A stretch of DNA of 64,000 nt from Paraktedonobacter carboxidivorans (GTDB taxonomy: Bacteria; Chloroflexota; Ktedonobacteria; Ktedonobacterales; Ktedonobacteraceae): the NCBI GenBank assembly GCA_041156125.1, contig JBEVTI010000009.1, positions 62,001 to 126,000 of the forward strand, given 5' to 3'. The notes beneath the pieces are model-generated. The model ran no database searches. It saw only the letters and a list, made by a program, of their open reading frames with translations, and was not told the origin of the DNA. Within the stretch, counting starts at the first letter, position 1. Each line of letters starts with the position of its first letter. Position numbers and translations under genes: made by a program. Shown one piece after another: positions 1 through 8,917 of the stretch.

Positions 1-194
1 CGGTCCCCTATCGGCGTGATAGCTTGAATTTTTGCGCATTCAATGCCATACTCCTAATTGCAGAAAGAGAAAATCTAGCAAACGCCGCTATTGCAGTGGA
101 TTCTGCGCGACGTTTGCAAGAAGAAAAAATCTGGCAAAGGCTGGCGCAGCGGGTGCGCCGGGTGTGTAGCGAACGCAGATTTGGGGAGATGCCG

Positions 195-3100
195 ATGAAA
201 CTCTGGCGCTATGGACAGTCTGTGGAGTACCTGGGCAGGCGCTACCGGCTGGACGGCATGCTGGGTAGCGGGGGAATGGCTGATGTTTGCCTGGCCTGGG
301 ATGAGCGCGAGCAACGCGAGGTGGCGCTGAAGATCCTGAAATCCGATGATCTTGATCAGGAGACGCTGAACCGTTTTATGAAAGAGGCGGCTCAGATTGC
401 TCACTGGCAGCATCCGCATATTCTGCGCGTCTACGAGACGTTGCAGGTTGAACTGATTGAAGCGGTGAGCGGTTCTGTACTTTTCTACATGGTCAGTGAG
501 TACGCGCGCGGCGGGGATTTGCAGAAGCGTCTGCTGACCGGGCGACCCTTTCCGCTTTCCGCCAGTTTCGCGCTTTTTCGCCAGCTCTGTGACGCTGTGC
601 AGTATGCTCACGAGCACGGGGTGATTCACCGCGATCTCAAGCCGCTCAATGTGCTTTTTCGTCGCCCGGCAAACGGGCCTGAAGAGGTGGTTTTGAGCGA
701 CTTCGGCCTTGCTGTGCAGGTAGAGGCTTCTCACCATACCTTCGCGCACGGTGGCACTCTGGCCTATATGGCACCTGAGCAGTTTCAGGGCCACGCGCTG
801 CCTGCCAGCGATATTTTTGCCCTGGGCGTGGTCATTTATTTGCTCTGCACAGGTGGCTTGCCCTTTCGGCGTAGCCTGCAAGATATGACGCGTATCGTTC
901 AGGGACGGACGCCTATACCCACGCGGCCCAGCCTGCACAATCCTGAACTTCCTCCCAATCTGGATGAGGTAATTCTGCGGGCTTTGCGCGAATTGCCAGC
1001 GGAACGCTATCGCCAGCCGCGCGACTTCTGGGAAGCTATCGAGCAAGTTCTGACCACGAATGCGCGCACTTTCCCTTTTGTTGAGGAGTACGGGCAAAAC
1101 GCAGGCCAAACCTGGCCATACGATAGCTCGGAACAACTATCGCGGAGGTCTCGCCAGGCTGGCCAGCAGAGGCAGTTCTCCTCCACGTCCGCCGAGTTTC
1201 CAGACAGGGACGCGCCAGAGCTGGAGGAAGGGCCGATATCTGCGCTATGGATAGCAAGAGAGAAACAGAAAGCGTCACCAGTCCACCTGCCCCTTCCTAC
1301 TCATAGTATACCGAGCTCTCCAAATCCATCCGCTGCTGCCGCGCCTGACGAGGCCTCGCTCGCTGAGGATGCGCCTGAGCAATATGTGGACGCTGAGGAT
1401 GCGCTGGAGCGGGATGCTTATACCACTGATATGCCTGAGCAGTTTGATTTTCCCGCGCCGCCTGGCTCCGCTGTCTGGCAGCCCGCTGCGCCCGGCGAGC
1501 GCGACCCCTGGGAACGTCCCGCGCGTGCCCAGCCACCCGTGCCTGGGGCAAATGCCGGGAATAGCGCGCGTCCACATGCACCGCGCAGCAAGGCTGAACG
1601 TCAGGTCCGCGAGTCGCGCCTGCCTGGGAGCGCGCCTTTCGAGGTCAGGCCAGCGCCCGATACTCCCGCGCCGCGTCAGCGTCCCGCGGCCAGTTCCTCT
1701 GGTTCAACCATCCTGCCAGCTCCGCGCCAGGTGGGGGACGATCTCGAGCAAACCAGTCGCCGTCGTCAGCCTTTCGCGTTTGGTACGGACCCGCAGACCA
1801 GTCGTCGCCAGCCAACTCGGCAGTTTTCAGATCAGCTAGACAGTCAGAGCCGCGGGCAGCCGCCTTTAGAGTCCAGCGCGTACGATGTGTTTACGGCTTT
1901 CGCGCAGCCAGAGGAGCCGGCTGCGCGTAGCAACACGCCTGCCAGACCCGCGCGCCGCGCGCCTGTTTCACGCCGTGCCATGCCAGATACGCCAGCCATG
2001 CCCGCGCGCGCAGCTCCAGAGGCATCTGTCGCCCCACATCCACAACGCGCACCAGCTGCTTCCTCAGCCGCCTATTCGCCTCCTTACCGCGCCCCGGCAC
2101 GGCGCGCTCCCGCCAGGGTTATGGCGCGCTCGCCGAGGGCTGTGGGAAGGCACAGGCTGCCGCTGGTGATCGTATTGGGTGGACTGCTATTACTCGGCCT
2201 GCTCTGCGCTATTTTCGCCGCTACGGGCTTTCAAGGGGCTATGCTCAACTTCTTTGGCGCGCCTATTGTCAGAGTCACGCTCCAGCCCGCCTCGCACTCT
2301 GTCCAGCAGGACACCACCCTCCACATTCGTACCGATGGCGGTCAACTCGCCGCCGACGAAATCCCAGGCCGCCAGCTTACCTCTACCTCTCCCACCCAAT
2401 CCGCGACCGCAAATGCTACTGGTTCAACTCAGGGTAAACAGGCGACGGGTATATTAACGCTTATTAATAATACTTCTAATCCTATAACAGTTGTTCCTGC
2501 AATTATTACAGATAGTAATGGTGTTCAAGTTTCGTGGCATGAGACTATTGTTGTTCCGGCAGCTCCTCCTGCCAGTATTAGTGTTCTGGGATTTGCTATT
2601 CAGTCTGGTGAGGCAGGCAATATTACTGTTCTTGATATTGTCAAACAATGTTGCACGAATGGTATCGTCGTCAAAAACACATCGGCCTTCACAGGGGGCA
2701 AGGACGCGATAAGGAATGGTGTGATTCAGCAGAAGGATATTGACGGGGCGGCGCAGGGGTTAGTGGGGAATGGGAAGGCGCAGGCGCTGGGCAATCTGCT
2801 GAAGCTGGTGAGGGGCAACGAGCGTGTGCTGGGGAGCGCGCAGTGTCAGTCGCAGATCAACGCCAGCCAGCAGGCAGGGGATGTAGCAAAGCAAGTGATT
2901 GTGCAGGTAGCGATTACCTGTAGTGAGACAGTCTACGATTACGACGCGGCGCGCCAGGTTCTGACCGGCGATCTCCAGCGTATGGCAAGCGCTGATCCCG
3001 CGCTGGGTCGGGCTTACGCGCTGAGCGGACAGGTCGCGCTGATCCAGCGGGCAAACACGCCCGCTGGCGACTTGCAATTTCACGCGCAGGGCCTCTGGGT

Positions 3101-3290
3101 CTATCAATTTACGCCTGCTATCCTGCGCGGCTTCGCTACCCTGATCGCTGGCAAGAGTTCGACTGACGCCCGCGCCCTACTTCTACGCCAGCCGGGCATC
3201 CTCGCCGCGCAGTTTAGTAGCAGCAGTGCTCTACCAGTCAATACCAGCGAAATCCAGATCAGCGTCCAGACCCCATCCGCGTCTTCCTGA
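195..3290 (+). CDS. Membrane Ser/Thr protein kinase with extracytoplasmic C-terminal domain
   Basis: Hanks-type kinase predicted to phosphorylate proteins on Ser/Thr from the inner face of the membrane. From the start used here, the glycine loop GSGGMAD is at about 24-30, the ATP lysine in VALKI at 46, HRDLKP at 145-150 and DFG at 169-171, so the kinase looks active. A long Pro/Ala/Arg-rich linker (about 330-640) is followed by one hydrophobic helix (LPLVIVLGGLLLLGLLCAIF). An outside domain of about 330 residues then resembles the baseplate-J-like extracellular domains of Chloroflexota proteins; that assignment is from memory. ATG 195 has GGGGAG six bases upstream; ATG 189 is also possible, and a longer upstream reading lacks a ribosome site. 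The outside domain contains a distinctly AT-rich stretch (about 2447-2660). The signal it senses is unknown. Confidence 0.9.
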   Translation: MKLWRYGQSVEYLGRRYRLDGMLGSGGMADVCLAWDEREQREVALKILKSDDLDQETLNRFMKEAAQIAHWQHPHILRVYETLQVELIEAVSGSVLFYMVSEYARGGDLQKRLLTGRPFPLSASFALFRQLCDAVQYAHEHGVIHRDLKPLNVLFRRPANGPEEVVLSDFGLAVQVEASHHTFAHGGTLAYMAPEQFQGHALPASDIFALGVVIYLLCTGGLPFRRSLQDMTRIVQGRTPIPTRPSLHNPELPPNLDEVILRALRELPAERYRQPRDFWEAIEQVLTTNARTFPFVEEYGQNAGQTWPYDSSEQLSRRSRQAGQQRQFSSTSAEFPDRDAPELEEGPISALWIAREKQKASPVHLPLPTHSIPSSPNPSAAAAPDEASLAEDAPEQYVDAEDALERDAYTTDMPEQFDFPAPPGSAVWQPAAPGERDPWERPARAQPPVPGANAGNSARPHAPRSKAERQVRESRLPGSAPFEVRPAPDTPAPRQRPAASSSGSTILPAPRQVGDDLEQTSRRRQPFAFGTDPQTSRRQPTRQFSDQLDSQSRGQPPLESSAYDVFTAFAQPEEPAARSNTPARPARRAPVSRRAMPDTPAMPARAAPEASVAPHPQRAPAASSAAYSPPYRAPARRAPARVMARSPRAVGRHRLPLVIVLGGLLLLGLLCAIFAATGFQGAMLNFFGAPIVRVTLQPASHSVQQDTTLHIRTDGGQLAADEIPGRQLTSTSPTQSATANATGSTQGKQATGILTLINNTSNPITVVPAIITDSNGVQVSWHETIVVPAAPPASISVLGFAIQSGEAGNITVLDIVKQCCTNGIVVKNTSAFTGGKDAIRNGVIQQKDIDGAAQGLVGNGKAQALGNLLKLVRGNERVLGSAQCQSQINASQQAGDVAKQVIVQVAITCSETVYDYDAARQVLTGDLQRMASADPALGRAYALSGQVALIQRANTPAGDLQFHAQGLWVYQFTPAILRGFATLIAGKSSTDARALLLRQPGILAAQFSSSSALPVNTSEIQISVQTPSASS

Positions 3291-3434
3291 GATTTTCCGC
3301 GCGTTTTGTCTCTCGCGCCGGGTGCGTGGACAACGAGCTGGGATGAGATTTGTGCGCCAGAGGCTGGCAACGGGCCTGAATGGGATTGTTGCTCTCACTG
3401 CTTAAAGCAGTAGCAGGGTTATATGCCTTTGTTA

Positions 3435-3463
3435 TTGTTTGGATGCGCTACAAATGCTATACT
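3435..3463 (+). promoter_or_regulatory. Putative sigma-70-type promoter
   Basis: TTGTTT and TATACT are separated by 17 bases, about 80 bases before the ATG of the zinc-ribbon/WD40 kinase. The TATACT -10 box recurs before several other genes here. Pattern match only. Confidence 0.4.
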
Positions 3464-3542
3464 TTGTATGGTGGATGTCCAGACTGGCTCCGCGTATTTC
3501 ATGATCAGCTGCTGAGATCTCAAAGCAAAGGACGCTAGAACA

Positions 3543-5612
3543 ATGCTTTTGACATGCTTCTGCTCAATTTGTGGGGCGGCAAACGCGGAGGATAAGACGC
3601 GTTGTTTCGCTTGTGGAGGACTTTTGCCGTTTCAGTCAGGTGGGCAAAAGTCAGCAACGCATGGGATGCTGCTGCATGGGCGTTATCGCCTGGGAGCGAC
3701 GCTGGGTCTGGGTGGCTATAGCGCGGTCTATCGCGGCTGGGATACGCAGGAGCAGGAGCGTGAGATAGCACTCAAGCAGATTACTTTGCAAGGGTTGAGC
3801 GCCGAGGAGACCATTGAGGCCACCAGCACATATAATCGCGAAATCGAGGCGCTTTCCTCTCTCAACCATTCCCAGGTCCCGCGTCTCTACGCTCACTTTA
3901 GCGATTCAGACCACTGGTATCTTGTGCTCGAATACATCAAGGGGCAGACCCTGGAGGCTTTTCTCAGCGCGCGCGAGGCTCAGCACAGGCTATTGAACCT
4001 GGAGGAGATCCTGGGCATGGGTTTGCAACTCTGCACGGTTCTGGAGTATCTGCACACGCGCCATCCGCCGCTGATCTTCCGCGATCTTAAACCGAGCAAT
4101 ATCATGCGTACACCCAGCGGTAAGCTTTATCTGATCGATTTCGGCATCGCGCGCCGCTATACACTGGGGCAGAGTCGCGATACGCAGTCTCTAGGTTCGC
4201 CTGGCTATGCGGCGCCGGAACAGTATGGGCGGGCCCAGACGGACGCGCGCGCCGATCTATACAGCCTGGGCGCGTTACTCCAACAATTGCTGACCGGGCA
4301 TGATCCTTCTCAACTGCGGCAGGGTCTGTTGCCCTCGCGTCTCAATGGGCAAACGGGCAACGCAGAACTGGAGGCGCTGATCGCCTGCCTGCTGGCCGTC
4401 AATCCCCAGCAGCGCACTTCCACGGCCTCTGATCTGAGCCACGAGCTAGAGGGTATTCGCCAGCTAGAGATCGCGGCCCGGCAGGTCGGGCGCATCTGGC
4501 AGCCGCCAGTACCCCAGACGTACTCTAGCTCTGTCGCCGACGCGGCCTTCTCCGCCGCGCAAATCCAACTTCAGCAGATGACAGCAAAGTCAGTCGCGAT
4601 GGGCCAGGGACCCATCAGGCGTAAACACGTTACCCGTCGCCGCGTGCTGCTCACACTTGGGGCCAGCGCTACAATCATCGGGGGAGGATGGTGGCTGAGC
4701 GGTTTGCGCGTGGCATCAGAGTCGGTAACTACTAACGCGCTGCAAAAATTCTATACCTACAATCAGCATAACGCCTCCATCTTAAGCATAGCCTGGACCC
4801 TTGATGGACAAAGCATCGTTTCCGCCTCCCAGGATCGGACTATGCGCATTTGGAATGCCCTCACTGGCGAAGATGTCAGCGGGCCTTACACCTTCCCAGG
4901 CGCGGTGAATAGCGTCTCCAGTAGCTTTGCTGGCATCGTTGCCGCTGGTTGCCAGGACGGAACAGTCAGCGCCTGGGACGCCAGTGGGAGCAAAATTTTT
5001 GAGGGCAAGCACAAGGGAGCGGTAAATAGCGTCGCCTGGGCCTCCGATGGCATGTATCTTGCTTCCTCTTCCGAGGATATGAGTTTACGCGTGTGGGATA
5101 TTAGCGGGAAAACCTCGCTTGTTCACAAAGAAGATGGTGTCTATTACGGTGTTGCCTGGTCGCCTAACGCTGTATATCTCGCGGCTGCTAACAGCCTGAT
5201 GAAGACGGTTGAGTCCTGGATTGCCAACGATCTGAGCATTCTTTACAACACCTATAGTGGCCATATGGACATCAGTTATACCGTCGCCTGGTCGCCTGAT
5301 GGGCAATACATAGCCGCGGGTTGCCAGGATAGCTCAGTACTTGTCTGGGATTCTCATACGCGCACTGTCTTGACCTCCTATATCGGTCATACCGCGCTTG
5401 TGCGCGCGCTTTGCTGGTTGCCTGGCGGTGGTTCTATTGCCTCTGCCAGCGACGATGGCACAGTCCAGGTCTGGGATGCCCTCAGCGGGTCAATTTATGG
5501 TACCTACACCGGCCATAATGCTCCAGTCTTCACCGTTGCCTGGTCGCCCGATGGCCATTACCTCGCCTCCGCTGGCGAAGATCAGACCGTCCAGATCTGG
5601 GGCGCGCCCTGA
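3543..5612 (+). CDS. Zinc-ribbon Ser/Thr kinase with C-terminal WD40 propeller
   Basis: Three-part signalling protein of 689 residues. A short zinc ribbon (Cys7-x2-Cys10, Cys21-x2-Cys24) leads into a kinase domain with LGLGGYS loop, catalytic FRDLKPSN and DFG (LIDFGIARRY). The usual HRD histidine is Phe, as in the other zinc-ribbon kinase of this window at 31143-32495; the Asp and Lys remain, so activity is plausible. After an Arg-rich stretch comes one hydrophobic helix (about 365-385). Seven WD40 repeats follow (each ending in forms such as VQVWDA or VQIWGA) and would form one propeller outside the membrane if the helix spans it. It starts about 250 bases after the first kinase gene and has its own putative promoter. 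The WD40 part probably binds a protein or ligand; this is inference. Confidence 0.92.
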   Translation: MLLTCFCSICGAANAEDKTRCFACGGLLPFQSGGQKSATHGMLLHGRYRLGATLGLGGYSAVYRGWDTQEQEREIALKQITLQGLSAEETIEATSTYNREIEALSSLNHSQVPRLYAHFSDSDHWYLVLEYIKGQTLEAFLSAREAQHRLLNLEEILGMGLQLCTVLEYLHTRHPPLIFRDLKPSNIMRTPSGKLYLIDFGIARRYTLGQSRDTQSLGSPGYAAPEQYGRAQTDARADLYSLGALLQQLLTGHDPSQLRQGLLPSRLNGQTGNAELEALIACLLAVNPQQRTSTASDLSHELEGIRQLEIAARQVGRIWQPPVPQTYSSSVADAAFSAAQIQLQQMTAKSVAMGQGPIRRKHVTRRRVLLTLGASATIIGGGWWLSGLRVASESVTTNALQKFYTYNQHNASILSIAWTLDGQSIVSASQDRTMRIWNALTGEDVSGPYTFPGAVNSVSSSFAGIVAAGCQDGTVSAWDASGSKIFEGKHKGAVNSVAWASDGMYLASSSEDMSLRVWDISGKTSLVHKEDGVYYGVAWSPNAVYLAAANSLMKTVESWIANDLSILYNTYSGHMDISYTVAWSPDGQYIAAGCQDSSVLVWDSHTRTVLTSYIGHTALVRALCWLPGGGSIASASDDGTVQVWDALSGSIYGTYTGHNAPVFTVAWSPDGHYLASAGEDQTVQIWGAP

Positions 5613-5710
5613 CTATCCTGCTTATCACGATTTTACGTTGTTCTGTTTTTCCAGGGAATTTTTTTGTTTATAAAAAAGTCCAATCGGTCTGTTTTGCAAG
5701 GGAGCTTCTC

Positions 5711-6439
5711 ATGTTATACCTTAAACAACCATTTAAAGACGCGTGGAAGCGTGAACTGGAAGCGGGAGATGCCAGCGAGGCGTATAGCCAGATGGAGGAG
5801 GCGCGGGAAGACGCGTGGTATGCAGCGGCTGCTCAGCGGGCCTATGCCAGTCCGGCGGGAACTATTTATCTGCGCGACCATTGCCCAGCGGCCTTTGTAG
5901 AGCAACTACGGGCCGACGCGGGTTTGCGTGCCTTTGCTCACACTCCACAGCGCGAACACGCCTTATTGCTCGCGCTCGCGCGAAGCGAGTCCGGGGAGCT
6001 TACATTGGCCTACACAGCCAGGGGGTTGATCGTGGGGCAAATCACTTTTGCTGAGGCTGGAGAATGGTGGAGCGAAGCAGGCGTGTGCCGCGAGGTGGCC
6101 ATAGAAGTTAGCGCGAGCTGGCGCAAGCGAGGGGTAGCGCGCCACCTGATAGAACTGGTAGCGACCAGGGAAGATCTGGAGAACTGGATTCTACTCGCTC
6201 AGGGCTTTTCCTGGCACTGGGAAACGGAGCAACTTGGCCTTCCCGTCATGCGCTACCGTGCCATGCTGGCCCGCCTGGCCATCTCTTATGGCTTCGTCGA
6301 GTATCTCACCAGTGAGCCAAACATCAGCGAGACTCCCGCCAATATCCTGCTGGGTCGCCTGGGCAGCAAGGTGGACCAGCAGGCGCTCGAGCGTTTCTAC
6401 ACCTGTCTGTTGCGCTCAGAGACCCTGCCAGGTCTGTAA
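5711..6439 (+). CDS. GNAT-like N-acetyltransferase family protein
   Basis: 242-residue soluble protein. The middle contains a GNAT-like acetyl-CoA motif: a hydrophobic strand CREVAIEVSASW followed by RKRGVARHLIELV, fitting the R-x-x-G-x-A pyrophosphate loop. The family transfers acetyl from acetyl-CoA to an amine; the substrate cannot be told. The C-terminal third (FYTCLLRSETLPGL at the end) and the first 60 residues are outside the core and look helical. The ATG has AAGGGAG eight bases upstream. It follows the kinase by about 100 bases with no clear terminator, so read-through is possible. AcuA-like acetyltransferases are the nearest resemblance I can suggest, at low certainty. Confidence 0.65.
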   Translation: MLYLKQPFKDAWKRELEAGDASEAYSQMEEAREDAWYAAAAQRAYASPAGTIYLRDHCPAAFVEQLRADAGLRAFAHTPQREHALLLALARSESGELTLAYTARGLIVGQITFAEAGEWWSEAGVCREVAIEVSASWRKRGVARHLIELVATREDLENWILLAQGFSWHWETEQLGLPVMRYRAMLARLAISYGFVEYLTSEPNISETPANILLGRLGSKVDQQALERFYTCLLRSETLPGL

Positions 6440-6646
6440 ATAGGACAAGGCAGGTCGTTTCTCGCCGGGTGACGCAAGTATTAACGCCAGGTATAAATTC
6501 AAAAATGAAAAATGAAAAATCAGCTTGCCACCTGGAGTCGTGATATCGATCTGCTCCGTCAAACTGATGAACACACCCACATCTTTGTGACTGTTCAAGC
6601 AGGATGAAATGCGGGTATGCTTGCAGATGAAAGGAGAAGCAAATCT

Positions 6647-7333
6647 ATGGCCACGTACGATATGCCACAGGGAGGCTGGAATTTGTTTGCCAGCATCCTT
6701 CAGGAGATCCTTGCTGCGCATGGGCTGGGTCTGGGCCATCTTGACGATCGCGCGCATATTCATCGCGAGAAGGTGCGCCGCCTACAGCGCTCTCTCAAGA
6801 TACCTAAGAGCTTTCCAGTGTTGAATATCGCTGAAATGGAGCACGTCATCACGGTCTTTCAATTGAACCGCAACGAGAAGACGCGCCTGCGAGCAGCTCT
6901 CCTTGCGACCTCGATCGAAGAGACACTTATGGATCGCATCAATCCAGACGACGCGCTCAAGGCTGCTGAACACATTTTCGGCATTATCGAACAAGCCCTC
7001 CAGAAACATGAGCATGATCTGACAGGGATTGGTGCTATCAAGGGAGGAAGCGCTATGGCGTCTGACGAGAGTGAGATTGATCGCAAGTTGGGAAACGCGC
7101 TTGCCGCTATCGATCATGCAACGCTTGCGCTCCATTTGAGTCGCAACGCAGATTCTCAGGTAGAACGAGTCGAGCGAGCGCAGCAGGCACTCGATAGCTT
7201 CAGATCGGCGCTCAGTGAACTTGACAAAGCAACCCCTCTCCTCAAAATGCATGACGCCTGGCAAATCTGGCACGATGAGGCACGGCACGGGCTAATCGCC
7301 GCGCAAAGTCGCCTGGCCTCATTGGATGGCTAG
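6647..7333 (+). CDS. Helix-turn-helix-like regulatory protein (hypothetical)
   Basis: About 228 residues from ATG 6647, which has AAAGGAG at good spacing; an ATG 30 bases upstream lacks a site. The N-terminal 90 residues (LFASILQEILAAHGLGLGHLDD through EKTRLRAALLAT) look like the divergent XRE-type DNA-binding module common in Ktedonobacteria, with a second part rich in heptad-like Leu/Ala helices (about 140-225) suited to dimerisation. No enzymatic motif is visible. DNA binding is inferred from fold resemblance only; a helical scaffold protein is the alternative. Confidence 0.55.
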   Translation: MATYDMPQGGWNLFASILQEILAAHGLGLGHLDDRAHIHREKVRRLQRSLKIPKSFPVLNIAEMEHVITVFQLNRNEKTRLRAALLATSIEETLMDRINPDDALKAAEHIFGIIEQALQKHEHDLTGIGAIKGGSAMASDESEIDRKLGNALAAIDHATLALHLSRNADSQVERVERAQQALDSFRSALSELDKATPLLKMHDAWQIWHDEARHGLIAAQSRLASLDG

Positions 7334-7623
7334 ATCCTGCTGGCTCACTTCTCATGCAGCTCACAATTGGGGAGAGCCTCTCCCGCAAAGAATGAACCAT
7401 CCACCAGAGATGGCAAGCTTCGCGCGCATAGTAATCATCGCAATGGCCAGCAATCGTCCGAGACTTTGATGCCAGCGCCAAAATGTACAGCAGCTAATTG
7501 AGCGCTCCTGCGCAAGATTTTGATCAGGTAGAGAGTACAACCTTTCAACCGCTGTTACAGATCCTCAAGTTTATCTAAACCAACGAGACCACCAGCTAGA
7601 GTCAGTATGAAAGGAAAAAGAGT

Positions 7624-8850
7624 ATGGCACAATCTCTTACCCAGGTTTGCACTAATTGCAAAACACCTGTTCCTGCTTCCATGAGTTTCTGTCCAAACTG
7701 CGGAACACCCGCGCACGCTGGCAATGACAAGCGTACAAGTTACGCTTCAAACGAGAGCGCGCCGCCCTACATAGCGTATCCGCAGCAACAGCAGTCCCCA
7801 CCTGTCTACCAGGCAGCTTCAAGTCAGCAAGGCTACCAACCGTCATTCCAACCTTCTCAGCCTCCACCAGCATATGCGCGGCCACAGAAAAACGCCCGGC
7901 GAGGGATCGTGAGGGTGGGAGTGCTCCTGTGTCTCCTGTTCCTCCTTCTCGGCGCGCTGGGTTTCTTTGCTTTGCGCCTGCTTAGCGGGAGGGTTGGCAG
8001 CTTAACAACGCCAGGTACAAATAGTGAGGTCACACCGACCCAGGCTGCGTTCACCACGACGCCGATTAATGCAACAGTCAACTATGCGAGCGTCAATATC
8101 ACGATTATCAACGCACAACAGGCGACGAGCTTTGCGGACGATACAAGTACGCCCGCGCAGGGAATAGTGCGCCTGAATCTGCACGCGGTGCAATCGGATG
8201 TAGGGAATGTATACTTTGCGAGTGCTCCCATTTTTGCCTATCCTGAGTGTTTTACCCTGCTTTTGCCTGGAGGCAACAAGGTTCCTATGGCTCCAGGAGG
8301 TTATAAAGACCTCAGCGGACCTCCCCAGAAGGGGGACCAGACGACCTGGATCGATTTTCCCGCTTCTACCAGTCTGAAAGTGAATCAGATGATTCTGCAA
8401 ATTGGCAAAGATGCGGAAGAGCAACTACAGATTCCATTAACTGGTCACGCTGATTTGAGCCAGTATCAGCCAAAACAGAGCACGCCCAATCTGCGCGTAG
8501 CGTTTGGAAGCATGTTTTGGACCTTGAAAACGGTCGCGTTAAAATTGAGCGATAGCGGCACACAGGTTGCTAAAGGCACGCGCTTCCTGGTCCTCACCTT
8601 CTCCATTGATAATCCTGGCACGGAAGGGTATAGCGCTTTTCCTCCTGATTTCATGCGTTTGCAATATGGTGGGACGACCATTTCGCTCGAACAAGCGCTC
8701 ATTGGCGATGCTGCTGCCGGGACGAGCAATATTCAGGGTCTGGTTTCCTTCCTGGTACCACAGGACACCACGGCAGCCACATTAATCCTGCTGCCAGGGC
8801 ATACTCCTGGCGCAACCAGCCAGGTCACTATTCCGTTTCAGATCCCGTAG
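7624..8850 (+). CDS. Zinc-ribbon single-pass membrane protein with DUF4352-like domain
   Basis: 408 residues. The N-terminus has a zinc ribbon (VCTNCKTP ... SFCPNCGTP), then a Gln/Pro-rich linker, one transmembrane helix (VGVLLCLLFLLLGALGFFALRLL, about 98-120), and a large outside part. The last 110 residues (FGSMFWTLKTVALKLSD ... to the C-terminus) resemble the immunoglobulin-like DUF4352 fold: a change-sensitive beta sandwich with KGTRFLVLTFSIDNPG in the position of the usual K-x-F-hydrophobic-V motif. Role unknown. The zinc ribbon plus membrane helix architecture recurs in four other proteins of this window, suggesting a shared cytoplasmic docking function. AAAGGA lies about eight bases before the ATG. 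It converges on the CHAT gene without an obvious terminator. Confidence 0.75.
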   Translation: MAQSLTQVCTNCKTPVPASMSFCPNCGTPAHAGNDKRTSYASNESAPPYIAYPQQQQSPPVYQAASSQQGYQPSFQPSQPPPAYARPQKNARRGIVRVGVLLCLLFLLLGALGFFALRLLSGRVGSLTTPGTNSEVTPTQAAFTTTPINATVNYASVNITIINAQQATSFADDTSTPAQGIVRLNLHAVQSDVGNVYFASAPIFAYPECFTLLLPGGNKVPMAPGGYKDLSGPPQKGDQTTWIDFPASTSLKVNQMILQIGKDAEEQLQIPLTGHADLSQYQPKQSTPNLRVAFGSMFWTLKTVALKLSDSGTQVAKGTRFLVLTFSIDNPGTEGYSAFPPDFMRLQYGGTTISLEQALIGDAAAGTSNIQGLVSFLVPQDTTAATLILLPGHTPGATSQVTIPFQIP

Positions 8851-8917
8851 AGACTGGTTGCACTTCCTGGTCTATTGGTACTCATGTGTTACAGTTTTGT
8901 TTAAAAAGCAAGGACCA

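Noticed and set aside
75..1136. A 353-codon minus-strand frame opposite the first kinase
   Set aside because: Antisense shadow of a clearly coding kinase domain; no domain and no ribosome site.
3396..3412. Palindrome CTGCTTAAAGCAG before the second kinase
   Set aside because: Too short to set apart from chance or call an operator.
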